Shown: positions 38,648 to 50,228 of the stretch, in pieces
How positions within the stretch are numbered: position 1 is the stretch's first letter
Layout: each line of letters opens with the position of its first letter
Source: Procambarus clarkii
Lineage: Eukaryota; Arthropoda; Malacostraca; Decapoda; Cambaridae
Reading direction: 5' to 3'
NCBI RefSeq assembly: GCF_040958095.1
Contig: NC_091237.1
Location: 14,383,364-14,447,363 of the forward strand
Length of the DNA stretch: 64,000 nt
Program-made: the position numbers and the translations under genes
Notes under the pieces: model-generated
The model's input: only the letters and a program-made list of their open reading frames with translations
What the model was told of the DNA's origin: nothing
Database searches by the model: none

Positions 38648-39116
38648 CTTGAGCCAGAGGATGTTACTGGAGTGAAGGTGAGGAGGAGAGTGAGGAGCTG
38701 GGCCCCACCTGCTCGCCTCAACACCTCCCTCACACCCTCCTCATGGTCGCTGCCTCTCATAATACACCCCTTCTTTACCCCAGTATTTACACACTCACTC
38801 GTAATCCTCTAACACTCTTTGTTTCCCTAAAGTTAACATCGTATTAGTAGTTAGTATATTTATTGTGGCACAACAGAACCTAACTGCCGGTGAGAACGAG
38901 GCAAAGTGACCATTATGGACCCGTAAGTGACACTCAGTGGCTTAGCACAGTCTTCCCACACACGCCCCAACACCCAGTGGGACAGGTGGTCCTTGGGTCG
39001 TCTAGAGTTTCCCACAGCCTCAAGTTCTTATTCTTTCAGTAAATAATCTTACGTTTATCTACACGGAGCCGCTTGGGGATACTCGGGATGGGAGAATATT
39101 CCTTTATATGTCACTG
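38648..39116 (-). promoter_or_regulatory. promoter and leader exon block of gene C
   Basis: A TATA-like box lies at 39,101-39,110 on the minus strand. The leader donor follows 38,648. The leader ATG at 38,758-38,760 opens the same overlapping upstream ORF as in gene B. By eye it differs from the B and D blocks at only a few positions. Confidence 0.6.
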
Positions 39117-39174
39117 ATCTTGTGGTTCCTGGGTCTGTATGTCTGTCTCCCCCTCCAACCACATTCAACTCACT

Positions 39175-39255
39175 CTCTCACTTAACTCTATCACTGTCTC
39201 TCTATCTCATTGTATCTCTCTCTCTCTCTCTATCTCATTGTATCTCTCTCTCAAG
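39175..39255. repeat. CT-rich repeat upstream of promoter C
   Basis: Two 'tatctcattgtat' units separated by CT dinucleotides. Intermediate in length between the sites upstream of B and D. Confidence 0.75.
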
Positions 39256-39710
39256 ACATTTAGCAAACAGTCAACAGACCCACAACGTTGTTTGCACTAC
39301 CGTTACGTTGATGCACCGTTGCAACACCGTGATTCCGGACACATTTAAGGCTACGTTTTGCGTACCATGTGATGTTATGAACAGCTGAAAACGTGTTGAA
39401 AAACTCTGCAAAATAGAACCACAATTTCAGACTTCATTGGAGTCGCTATAACAGCAAACATTCCTTGATGGGGACCAATGGGGGTCGTCCCAAGCCTGCC
39501 TATGACAGCCCTTTGCCCCCTATTTTGCTATCCTTAAAAGTTGGATGAGGCTAGCCGCAAGCGTCTGGATTCCAACCATGGACAATTACTATGGACTAAA
39601 ATACAAAATTGTTATCTTATTTAACCCCCCCCCCCCCCCGAAAAAATAAGTCAAGGTTTGTACTATTAATTTTATAGGAGATCGCGAGAAAGAAAGCCAA
39701 ACCAAACCTT

Positions 39711-39870
39711 CGTTCTCGACTCGCAGTTGAGGATCCCAGGGTCGATCCCCGAGCCAGACAAAAATGATCTCAAGCTTTTCCTTTCACCTAATTCCGCTGT
39801 TCACCTAGCAGTAAATAGGTACGCAAGAATTAGGCAATTGTTGCGGGGTTGCATCCTGGGGAGGGTCAAG
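39711..39870 (+). repeat. tRNA-derived SINE fragment in the C-D spacer
   Basis: Duplicate of 33,040-33,190, preceded by a C run at 39,626-39,640. Confidence 0.7.
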
Positions 39871-39971
39871 AGTTTAACCTTGAGGGGAGGGGGTACCAAG
39901 ATACAGACCTTAAGTGATTATATTATATAATAAAATAGATAATTTATTATTTCTTTTATCTTATTTTTACA

Positions 39972-40262
39972 CGGGTATTACCTGCCCTAGTGACCAAGGA
40001 ACGCTTCACGGAGCTTCGGCAGTGCTTCAAGTGCTACAAGTACTTCCTCTACACCAGGAAGTACACCGAGAGAGCGCAGAGATACAGTCTCTGTGCCCGG
40101 GAGCTCCAATCATGGTGCTGCACATCCTCCCACCTACGCTACCTGCTCTGCAACGGCCCACACTATGCAGTCTCACTTGACTGTCTTATCCGGCATGAGG
40201 AAATCAAGAAGATGACGGGTACCGCTTCCACCACCTCACCTCACTTCAGACTTGCATGAAGC
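39972..40262 (+). mobile_element. LINE ORF1 zinc-knuckle fragment in the C-D spacer
   Basis: Almost identical to 33,300-33,590; the residue after HLR is Tyr here and Cys there. The open frame is kept because the duplication is recent, not because of selection. Confidence 0.6.
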
Positions 40263-40459
40263 GAGACCGTTGCTCTACCGTCCAACTCAAATGGTTGGGC
40301 AACAGGGGGTGGAGGTGTAATGACAGGAGGCGGAAATGTAGTGGCAGCGGGTGGTGTAGTGACAAGGTGGAGGTGTTGTTACAGAGTGGAGCTGTAGTTA
40401 GGTGAAGGTAAGATATCAAAAAAGCTGTATTACAACATCTGTTGCAATATCCAACAGTT

Positions 40460-41124
40460 CCTGTGTCATTTAGGTTAATACAAGAGCAGAAAGATACAAA
40501 CGACGAGCGGTGCCAAAGATATCACCTTCTGGCGGGCCGGCCATTGGCTTGGCAAACTCCTCTCATGAGTTTTCCATCTTATTCAAAATAATTGTAGTGA
40601 AAGACTCTCACAAATCCCACCCTGCTCTAAACACATTTATCTGCCCTTGGTCATGTTGTCTGGCAATTTCATAATTCAATATAAGTAACTTGAGCATCCG
40701 GTTTTTCACTGATTTTATGTTTGGGAAAACAAGTCAGTCTCAAACTCGCCAGAAATAAATCAGTTAAATCCTGTAATACATTCCTAGAAGACCAGCTGTG
40801 TCATCGTGTGATAAATGACAATACTGTATAATCCCTACCATCGTGACCTTGGGAGGTGTCTTCACACGACTTCCAATTACAGGAGAGCCAACGGGTAATT
40901 GTCAGTTCCCCATAACAGTCAAATTCGTCCGTTTTCTGTCTAATGTTCGTATGCATAGCCTTTGACACATCATCCAAATGGTCAGTAAATATGTACCGCC
41001 TTCAGCCAGGGTGGTGGTCCTACGCTCTTGGTGATCCGAAGAAGTTAGGAGTCAGGTGGCAAGGCACGCATTCTTTAAGCCCCATCCATTATTTGCTTCA
41101 ACCTTCAATTACCAATAGGCGGTT
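40460..41124. repeat. unclassified spacer repeat, C-D copy
   Basis: Duplicate of 33,790-34,461. Confidence 0.5.
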
Positions 41125-41410
41125 CGCACCATCAAAGTGCGAAATATTCAAGAGGGCGAAAAATATCGCCAAGAAAGCCAATACGAGAACAAAAACGCAC
41201 AAGGCGAACGATATCAAAAGTATCCGATTCACCTAGAATTCTATCGAGGGACAAGTGACCGCGAGGGACGGTCGGAAAGCAAGACACACGCTCGTCCTGG
41301 AAGTCAGGACATTCAACAAGTATATGCACGACAGTAAGAGGGACAATGCAATGAGGACAATAAGGAGCAGGGCAGCGCTCCATTAAGTGACCGAACTGTA
41401 TGGTAAGCAC
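41125..41410 (-). mobile_element. jockey-like LINE 3' fragment, C-D copy
   Basis: Reads APYCPHCIVPLTVVHILVEC, then FPTVPRGHLSLDRILGES, on the minus strand. The tail is deleted at the same junction as in the B-C spacer. Confidence 0.65.
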
Positions 41411-42880
41411 AGCTCAATTCCAACGCAATGTCAATGAAATCTATGAAAATAAATCTATATGAAAATTTGTTATCAATGAAATTTGAATCATTGAAATGGA
41501 ATTGTAACATTTAGTATAGCGTTTTTGTTTCTCACGTGCAACAGATGGCGCCGTTTAAAAGTTCCTACCAATCACGTGTGGCATCTGTATAGGAGGTTAA
41601 AACCCATGCGCATATTCGAATGGAACGTAATGTCAGGTTTCAAGGCGATCGGCGAAGAGGTTTCAGATTGCCCCTCTTTAAAAGTGACACGGAGAGAAAA
41701 AACAAAAAAAACTATGCAAGAACATCATTCCCTTGTGGTCTGAGGCGCCTGGTCCACGAGCCTGAGAAAACGAACCCCTATGCATCCCCGTTTGTCTAGG
41801 TCTGGAGCCACGGAATACCACGTACTGGGACAGGCCAAACACTGGCTGGTGCAGGAGTGAAATATTTTGACATGTGCTCCTACTTTTGTAACTAGTATGT
41901 GCCCTGTACAGTTTCACACCGGTGGAAAGATTCTTTGTCCAGGCTGGGACACCTAAAACCATCTTTGTGTTAACCCCTCACAGGCGACCTTTCCAATGTA
42001 TTCCAAGCTGAAAAGGACCCCCAAGTTTCCTTTTACACGTACAACGCCAAGAGAAAAGGTAGGCCGGAGGTAGCCCGAGTCTGATTTTAAGCTCTTACTC
42101 AGCAAGGTGAAGGCCTTTGTAACGGGCGAGCTGGGTTACTACCGTGTAGTTAGACCATTTCAATGCAAAGACCAATCTCTCAGGGAATATAGTAGGATTA
42201 ATATCTATTAGTGTGACGACCCATTTTTAGACAGTCTAGCAGCCTCCAAGACTCTCCAATCTAAAATCGTGTCCATGTAAGATCTCTAAATTGTCAACTC
42301 AAAGAAAACCATGAAGCAAACGCCGGGCTTCTAGACCCCTCGAGAAACCGAGTAAAATGGTAACAATGTAATTAGCCATTAACAGGCAGAATTTCTTTGT
42401 GGTACAAGTAAGAAAGCAGGATGGACGTAGGAGTGAGGTTTTTAGCATCTATCAAAATCTAGTTTAAGTTTTTTTCCGACCGTTCTTCCCAGTTTAGCGT
42501 GTTGAAGGCGCAGAAATGGAGGCATTATATATAGCAGAGAAGAGTAAAATATCTTTACAAGCAAGTATGAACTTGCACATCCTCCTCACTTTTCAAAAAA
42601 CTGCATTCTTTGAAGAAATGGCAACCCAACTTTTAGGTATAAGGATTGCAAGAGCTTTCATACGCATTTTTATTACACCTTTCTTTTTGGGTTAACTGCC
42701 AGGTGCAGTTCAAAGTATAGACACCGGCATTACTGTAGCCTAGTGAAATTTGCTTCCATCACTTACGATAGCAATGTTAATAGCAACCAAGTATAGGTGT
42801 TTATTTATACACCAAAAAAAATTTAACTAGTAATTTTAACAATTTAGAGCAGATATCCAAATACTGAACAAGGGAGAGAT
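41411..42880. other. rest of the C-D spacer, no gene
   Basis: Duplicate of 34,746-36,238 with small indels. No coding exon is seen. Confidence 0.55.
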
Positions 42881-42886
42881 TTTATT
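42881..42886 (-). terminator. poly(A) signal of gene D
   Basis: AATAAA on the minus strand about 73 bases past the stop codon. Confidence 0.65.
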
Positions 42887-42958
42887 TCCCCAAAAATACT
42901 ATAAGTGTAAATAAACTATACAAACTGTGGTTTAGAACCCTCATAGAAAGGCAAAGAC

Positions 42959-44499
42959 TTAAGGACGGTAGCCGTAACCACTGTTAACGTACACGGTGTC
43001 TGTCACTGTACGGTAGTGTGAGAAGGTAGTTCTCTGGGTGTTAATATTCGTGTGTACCACCGTCGCTGTATACGACAACCTGCAATATAGAAAGCAATTT
43101 AGAAAATTTATTAGAAGCCATGATTCTGACCCATTGATTGGGTACTCGCAGATACTGTCATTTTTACTTTTGTCCGAAAAAGGCAAATTATAAGGCTAAA
43201 TTTAAGAAAAATATTGTTTGTACTTACACCTGGGTGGCCGTGGTGGTGTAGGTGTACTGGCTGATGACGTAGGACGTGTGGCCGAGGGTCACGTAGCTTA
43301 GTGACGTCTCTGTCACGATCCTGAAGTCAGACTTCACTTCCGTTAGCGTTACGGATGTTGGCCGGACAAAGACAGACGTCTGTAGAGCGACCCGGTCATC
43401 AACTGGAGTTTGTAGCACCTGTGAAGTAGAAGGTAATGTTATAAGCGGGAAGATTTCAATGTTATGATCATTATGTTACACGATACAATGATACAATGTT
43501 ATTGCACAGTGTTACCGTAAACTTACCGAGCGTGTTCCGACGGTGACAGTCTGCACGCTGAAGGACGTTAAGGTTACTGCCACGCTGTTGAAGGCTTGGT
43601 CGGTGACAGTGACGCAACGGTCGACGGTGACAACTTTGGTGACAGTGGGGTGGAAGACATCATCCACTCTCCTGACCTGAGGGACGCCAACAGGTCTGAC
43701 AACACTTCCAGAAGGTCCAGTGCTGCCCACTGCGACCCGCGGAACGGCCACCTGGTCCAACCTGCCACTGCTGAATATGGTAGCGGGACCACTACCAACG
43801 ACGGGACCTGGACCACCAAAGGGACCCTGGGCGACGACGGGACCTGGACTACCGAAGGGACCCTGGGCGACGACGGGACCTGGACCACCGAAGGGACCCT
43901 GGGCGACGACGGGACCTGGACCACCGAAGGGACCCTGGGCGACGACGGGACCTGGACCACCAAAGGGACCCTGGGCGACGACGGGACCTGGACCACCAAA
44001 GGGACCCTGGGCGACGACGGGACCTGGACCACCAAAGGGACCCTGGGCGACGACGGGACCTGGAGCTACGTCACTGCGAAAGCCTTGGGGAAAGTAACGT
44101 CCCTCAACAAGATTTCCTCTGTGCTGGCCTGCGTCAGGAACGAGGACGTTGCCAGGGCCCTGGAGAATGAAGGCGTCGTTAGCTGGGCTAGATTGAGCAC
44201 TACTCGGCAGGGTACCGATTGCTCTGCTGAACACAGGTAGTGGTCGACCAGTGTCCCTGGGAATATTTTGGCCAAGAGCGATGGATGTATCCGAGTCCTG
44301 ACGTAGAGCCGGAGCCTGCAGTGTTAAAAGTTTTAATAAATAGACGAGCGCCAAGTTACTAGGTAGAAGTAGTACATGAAGCTTTCCAGTATTGTAAACA
44401 AAGTTATACGAAAACAGCACACACCTGCAAAGGTAGATATTGGCAGGTCACTCCAGCCATGAGGAAGACCACTTTCAATAATTGTGTAGAATACAGCAT
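42959..44499 (-). CDS. gene D: secreted GP-repeat, Val/Thr-rich protein (unknown function)
   Basis: Four coding exons give 391 residues: 44,425-44,499, 43,527-44,315, 43,228-43,418 and 42,959-43,079. All introns are GT-AG. The signal peptide is the same as in gene C. About eight units of GGPGPVVAQGPF, one with GSPGP, follow the spacer. The C-terminal half matches gene C except at the end. Exon 5 is 121 bases, one codon shorter, so the protein ends GYGYRP without the final Gln, and TTLTNYRTV is replaced by TTFSHYRTV. It is the closest paralogue of gene C through the 6.6-kb duplication. Upstream it has the full promoter and leader block plus an expanded CT repeat. Nothing suggests it is broken. 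Confidence 0.86.
43797..44066 (-). repeat. 36-bp coding repeat of gene D (about 8 units)
   Basis: GGPGPVVAQGPF array of the same type as gene C but with fewer units, so unit number changed after the duplication. Confidence 0.92.
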
Positions 44500-45184
44500 C
44501 TGTAATGTTTTGGCATTTTAGAATAAAGTCCTGGTTAGGACTTTTTCAGATTCTATGGCGAAGTAAGAGTTAAAAATATGTTATCGTCTAAGAAGCAATA
44601 ATTCATTGCCGTTATGTTGATTGAAAGACAGCTGCAGCCATTAAAAATGTATATACAGACTAAACGACACGAAGGTATAGTCTAATGTTTTAAGCGTCTG
44701 AAGTGAGGAACCTCCAATGAGGAGTTATCAATTAGGGGAAAGAAACTAGAGTGAAAAATTATAAGAATTAGTATTGCAAAAAAAAAAAAAAAAAAAAAAA
44801 AAAATCGAACTAAATGCCAGTTCAAGTTTAATACAAGTTAATACTCAAGTTAAAGCTTTACACTTTAAAAAGCTATTAAGATTTAAGAAACTTCTCCATA
44901 CAAGTTAATACAAGGGTTACTAAAGCAAGCGTAGACACGAATTTAAGCTACTCCATGTAGTCTTATTATTGTTAATTTTTGTACAAGAAATAAAAACCAA
45001 GCCGTTAAATCTACCAAATTCAAACAGTATAATATTTCCTAGAGCAAAAGCACACTTCACCCCATTAATGCCTTTTTACGTTTAAGAAGAGAGCTTAACA
45101 AAAAAAAAAACTGATATAATATCAACATACCAAGGACTTAACACAAAAAACCAAAATTAACCACAAAACACAATACCATAATAC
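44500..45184 (-). other. intron 1 of gene D
   Basis: Duplicate of the gene C intron. It has an A run at about 44,779-44,804 and the uninverted form of the 38-bp segment at 44,726-44,763. Confidence 0.6.
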
Positions 45185-45651
45185 CTTGAGCCAGACGATG
45201 TTACTGGAGTGAAGGTGAGGAGGAGAGTGAGGAGCTGGGCCCCACCTGCCCGCCTCAACACCTCCCTCACACCCTCCTCATGGTCGCTGCCTCTCATAAT
45301 ACACCCCTTCTTTACCCCAGTATTTACACACTCACTCGTAATCCTCTAACACTCTTTGTTTCCCTAAAGTTAACATCGTATTAGTAGTTAGTATATTTAT
45401 TGTGGCACAACAGAACCTAACTGCCGGTGAGAACGAGGCAAAGTGACCATTATGGACCCGTAAGTGACACTCAGTGGCTTAGCACAGTCTTCCCACACAC
45501 GCCCCAACACCCAGTGGGACAGGTGGTCCTTGGGTCGTCTAGAGTTGCCCTCAGCCTCAAGTTCTTATTCTTTCAGTAAATAATCTTAAGTGTATCTGGG
45601 CGGAGCCGCTTGGGGATACTCGGGATGGGAGAATATTCCTTTATATGTCAC
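45185..45651 (-). promoter_or_regulatory. promoter and leader exon block of gene D
   Basis: The TATA-like box is at 45,638-45,648 on the minus strand, the donor follows 45,185, and the leader ATG is at 45,295-45,297. It has the same overlapping upstream ORF as genes B, C and E. Confidence 0.6.
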
Positions 45652-45714
45652 TGACCTGGTGGTTCCTGGGTCTGTATGCCTGTCTCCCCCTCCAACCACA
45701 TTCAACTCACTCTC

Positions 45715-45845
45715 TCACTTAACTCTATCACTGTCTCTCTATCTCATTGTATCTCTCTCTCTCTATCTCATTGTATCTCTTTCTCTCTATCTCATTGTAT
45801 CTCTTTCTCTCTATCTCATTGTATCTCTCTTTCTCTCTCTCAAGA
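45715..45845. repeat. expanded CT-rich repeat upstream of promoter D
   Basis: Five 'tatctcattgtatctc' type units separated by CT dinucleotides. This is the longest version of the site. Confidence 0.85.
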
Positions 45846-46309
45846 CATTTAGCAAACAGTCAACGGACCTACAACGTTGTTTGCACTACCGTTACGTTGA
45901 TGCACCGTTGCAACACCGTGATTCCGGACACATTTAAGGCTACGTTTTGCGTATCATGTGATGTTATGAACAGCTGAAAACGTGTTGAAAAACTCTGCAA
46001 AATAGAACCACAATTTCAGACTTCATTGGAGTCGCTATAACAGCAAACATTCCTTGATTGGGACCAATTGGGGTCGTCCCAAGCCTGCCTATGACAGCCC
46101 TTTGCCCCCTATTTTGCTATCCTTAAAAGTTGGATGAGGCTAGCCGCAAGCGTCTGGATTCCAACCATGGACAATTACTATGGACTAAAATACAAAATTG
46201 TTATCTTATTTAACCCCCCCCCCCCCCCCCGAAAAAATAAGTCAAGGTTTGTACTATTAATTTTATAGGAGATCGCGAGAAAGAAAGCCAAACCAAACCT
46301 TCGTTCTCG

Positions 46310-46455
46310 ACTCGCAGTTGAGGATCCCAGGGTCGATCCCCGAGCCAGACAAAAATGATCGCGAGCTTTTCCTTTCACCTAATTCCGCTGTTCACCTAGC
46401 AGTAAATAGGTACGCAAGAATTAGGCAATTGCTGTGGGGTTGCATCCTGGAGAGG
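46310..46455 (+). repeat. tRNA-derived SINE fragment in the D-E spacer
   Basis: Third spacer copy of 33,040-33,190, slightly more diverged and preceded by a C run at 46,214-46,230. Confidence 0.65.
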
Positions 46456-46511
46456 GATGAAGTGATTATATAATAGATAATTTATTATTTATTTTATCTT
46501 ATTTTTATACG

Positions 46512-46800
46512 GGTATCACCTGCCCTAGTGACCAAGGAACGCTTCACGGAGCTTCGGCAGTGCTTCAAGTGCTACTAGTACTCCCACTACACCAGCAATT
46601 ACACCGAGAGAGCTCTGAGATGCAGTCTCTGTGCTCGGGAGCTGCAATCATGGTGCTGCACATCCTCCCACCTACGCTGCCTGCTCTGCAACGACCCACA
46701 CTACGCAGTCTCACTTGACTGTCTTATCCGGCATGAGGAAATCAAGAAGATGACGGGTACTGCTTCCACCACCTCACCTCACTTCAGATTTGCAGGAAGC
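46512..46800 (+). mobile_element. LINE ORF1 zinc-knuckle fragment in the D-E spacer
   Basis: Third copy of 33,300-33,590, now interrupted by an in-frame stop ('tgctactagtact' near 46,572). This supports the view that it is not a host gene. Confidence 0.6.
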
Positions 46801-47035
46801 TAGACCGTCGCTCTACCGTCCAACTCAAATGGTCGGGCAACAGGGGGTGGAGGTGTAGTGTCGGGGTGGAGGTGTAATGACAGGAGGTGGAAATGTAGTG
46901 GCAGCGGGTGGTGTAGTGACAGAAGGTGGCGGTGTTGTTACAGAGTGGAGCTGTAGTTAGGTGAAGGTAAGATATCAAAAAAGCTGTATTGCAACATCTG
47001 TTGCAATATCCAACAGTTCCTGTGTCATTTAGGTT

Positions 47036-47695
47036 AATACAAGAGCAGAAAGATACAAACGACGAGCGGTGCCAAAGATATCACCTTCTGGCGGGCCGGC
47101 CATTGGCTTGGCAAACTCCTCTCATGAGTTTTCCATCTTATTCAAAATAATTGTAGTGAAAGACTCTCACAAATCCCACCCTGCTCTAAACACATTTATC
47201 TGCCCTTGGTCATGTTGTCCGGCAATTTCATAATTCAATATAAGTAACTTGAGCATCCGGTTTTTCACTGATTTTATGTTTGGGAGAAAAAGTCAGTCTC
47301 AAACTCGCCAGAAATAAATCAGTTAAATCCTGTAATACATTCCTAGAAGACCAGCCGTGTCATCGTGTGATAAATGACCTAATACTGTATAATCCCTACC
47401 ATCGTGACCTTGGGAGGTGTCTTCACACGACTTCCAATTACAGGAGAGCCAACGGGTAATTGTCAGTTCCCCATAACATCGAGTCATATTCATCCGTTTT
47501 CTGTCTTATGTTCGTATGCGTGGCCTTGGACACATCATCCAAATGGTCAGTAAATATATACTGCCTTCAGCCAGGGTGGTGGTCCTACGCTCTTGGTGAT
47601 CCGAAGAAGTTAGGACAGAGTCAGGTGGCGAGGCACGCATTCTTTAAGCCCCATCCATTATTTGCTTCAACCTTCAATTACCAATAGGCAGTTCT
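47036..47695. repeat. unclassified spacer repeat, D-E copy
   Basis: Third copy of 33,790-34,461. After 'aataggca' near 47,690 the D-E spacer continues with 2.57 kb that is absent from the B-C and C-D spacers. Confidence 0.5.
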
Positions 47696-48223
47696 AAGCC
47701 CGAAAGATTTCATTCGCAATCCATCCTTTCACCATATATGTCGCTTTTTACGGAATCTACCAAAATAGTAAAAATGAGACGTATTAGAACAATTTCATTC
47801 ACTCTCATATTGAAGGTTCATGTGTAATGGCCTCGATAGGCTAGGTGGGTTGCTCGGATTCTTACATTTCTAGTAAGGGGAAAAATGGTTGCATTTTTTC
47901 ATGGAAAGGCAAATCCGGAGAAGGGGCTGATGTGCTAGTATTTTCACTAACTTCAGCTTTTGAGCTTTCGTTCTGCAGGTGTTCGAAGGCTCCGGCACTG
48001 ATCCATCAGGATACCGACGCAGTGTCTATTTATTCATGGACTGCACTGCAAGCGGTTAAACACCCGCCACAAAGTGAAATGCCCCGCGATGGTAGAGACT
48101 GTTTACATCTCCAGACGGTAATGACATTAAATTCCGATGTCTTGTAGGACAGCTCTGTCTCAAAACACTGCAGTTGAGTGTGGTGCATGTCACACCATGC
48201 ACTAAGAGGAAAATTTACTTCCT
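47696..48223. other. spacer DNA unique to the D-E interval
   Basis: First part of the 2.57 kb missing from the other spacers. An open frame at 47,845-48,147 has no recognisable domain. An acceptor-like 'cgttctgcag' lies at 47,970-47,979 without a partner donor. Confidence 0.35.
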
Positions 48224-48500
48224 TTAATAGATATCCGGGAGATTACACACAGAAATCACAATTGAGTGATGCATCAAATGCACAAATCTACAAGGGCCGT
48301 GACGAGGGTTCGAACCTACGTACGAGAGCATCCCAGACGCTGCCTTAATCGAACGCGCCACGACATGGTTAAAAGAATTGCAACCAGAAGTTCTACTGAC
48401 CTTACTTGGACCCTGTAGCCTCTCCGAGAGACAAACCAGGATTTTATGTAATTCCCCCATGCACTCGAGCTCTGTCAATAGGCCGTTCTACCTCTTCGCC
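48224..48500 (-). repeat. tRNA-derived SINE, minus orientation
   Basis: On the minus strand it reads 'gtcgtggcgcgttcgattaa' then 'gtaggttcgaaccctcgtca', which has box A and box B order. A second family copy lies at 48,580-48,725 in plus orientation. Both are linked to the block 'agaaatcacaa(t/t)(t/a)g(a/c)gtgatgcatcaa'. Confidence 0.65.
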
Positions 48501-48579
48501 CTTACTTCATTACACATAGAAATCACAATAGCGTGATGCATCAAATGAACAAATATACAAGGGCCGTGAAGAGGGCTTG
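48501..48579 (-). repeat. partial repeat of the same SINE tail
   Basis: Repeats the 'cacaatagcgtgatgcatca' block of the previous element with 'acaagggccgtga'. Confidence 0.55.
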
Positions 48580-48725
48580 AACCAACGTCCGAGAGCAGTA
48601 AGGGCAGTAGAACTTCTGGTTGCAATTCTTTTAACCATGTCGTAGCGCATTCGATTAAGGCAGCGTTTGGGATGCTCTCGGACGTAGGTACGAATCCTCA
48701 TCACGGGCCTTGTGGATTTGTTCAT
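48580..48725 (+). repeat. tRNA-derived SINE, plus orientation
   Basis: Reads 'catgtcgtagcgcattcgat' and 'gacgtaggtacgaatcctca', the inverted partner of 48,224-48,500. Confidence 0.65.
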
Positions 48726-48789
48726 ATCCGGGAGATCTTAGCGCTGTTCGGCTGTCAACTGCGCGAACCACAACCGGAAGTTATCTCTA

Positions 48790-49110
48790 TGTCAGAAGGT
48801 AATCAAAAAGGAACCAAGCCGGAAAAAAACTATGTAGCACCTGTGTCACAGGATATTCAAAATGTACTAAATATAGCTCAAGAAAACAATATGAGAACTA
48901 AATGACATAAGGCGAGCGATATCAAAGGTATCGGATTCACCAAGGATTTTATCGAGGGAGAAGTGTCCAAAATTGGCGTTGTCCGCAAGTTCAATCAAAG
49001 TAACTTCAACGTGGCTGGTAACCCAGCAAAAATCAACTGTTAAATCTGCAATCGATAAGAAACAGTCAGTACTGGGTTTCCACCTCAACAGGATGCAGAG
49101 GGTTAAGATT
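48790..49110 (-). mobile_element. jockey-like LINE 3' fragment
   Basis: Starts with the diverged LINE tail ('aatcaaaaaggaaccaagcc') and continues like 22,900-23,570. Decayed. Confidence 0.5.
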
Positions 49111-50228
49111 CTTCAGAGCTATGATGGCGCTAAGAGAGCCAACCACTAACAAAAAAAGGAAACTAAGGAAGAGCACACGTAATTACAAGTTACAACAACA
49201 GCAGAGATATCGTCAACATAAAGGACAGAGAAAATAACCGATGAAAGGAGACTATTCAGGGCAATCAGGAAAATGAGTAGTGCTAAAAAATATCGCTTGG
49301 GGAACACCTTCAAAGTGTTGAAAAGGCGCAGAGGAAAGCCCTTCCAAGCCTCGCTTTAAACAAATGACTTGAGAGGAAGCTTTGAAGGAAAATTAGTAGA
49401 TTGTCATAAGGCCAAGAAAATGCAGTTGTGCTACGAAAATGTAATTGTATCTCCATGTGGTGTCAAGCTTTTTCCAGGTCAAAAGGGAGACATTCGCATC
49501 AACGGTACGTAAACCTCCAAATGCGTCAAGATATCAGTTGTGCACTTACGAAAGTGCGCAACTGAAATTACAGTTATGGCACTTTCGAAAGTCAAATATG
49601 GAGGGGGAGGGAGAGCGATGATGTTCCGAGAAGCAACCGAGATATACATTAACTTTTAAGGGCAATGGGGTGAAATTCCTTAGGGGACGTCTAATCTCCA
49701 GGGACCAAAGTCGTCTCCCAAATACGATTATAGCAACCTGTCCTCGACTCTAGTCCATTACATCCAGCGGTCAACCCAGCAGACGCAGTCATAAATTTGT
49801 ACATGCTGTTCATTCAAAACAGGAATTTTCCGAAATATAAGTTAATATAATACTAGATGTACCCGGCCACGCGTTGCTGTGGCGCAGCAACGTATGTGCG
49901 TTGCCGAGCCACAGCAACCTTCCCCCTGTCCCCCCAACCATTCCCCACTCTGTCGTCCTCCCCACCATTCCCCCCATCCCCTCGTGCTCCCCACCATCCC
50001 CCACTCTTGTTACTTTGTCCTACCTACCATTCTCTATTCCCCCGTCCCCTCGTCCTCATCATTTCCTACTTCCTCTTCGAATGCATTTCCAAATGATCTG
50101 ATGTTATCAGAAAATTGGGATCAAATGATTTGATGTTCCCATCACTGAAAAATAATAAGTTAAAAAAGAAACGAAATGAAAAAGTGAAAATGCCAAAATA
50201 AACTACTGAAAATGAACTGTATGGTAAG
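49111..50228. other. unassigned spacer DNA with a dispersed-repeat end
   Basis: From 49,853 'tagatgtacccggccacgcg' looks like the end of an arthropod dispersed repeat. C/T-rich DNA follows to 50,070. No exon is seen. Confidence 0.35.

Larger units (their letters stand above)
32345..38990. repeat. tandem duplication unit 1 (B-C spacer plus gene C)
   Basis: This 6.6-kb unit is repeated nearly base for base as 39,005-45,545. Differences are mostly small indels, repeat-number changes and one micro-inversion. It holds the spacer repeats, the 3' end, gene C and most of its promoter block. Confidence 0.85.
39005..45545. repeat. tandem duplication unit 2 (C-D spacer plus gene D)
   Basis: Second copy of the 6.6-kb unit at 32,345-38,990, with the same spacer deletion and the same GGPGPVVAQGPF repeat type. 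Confidence 0.85.
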
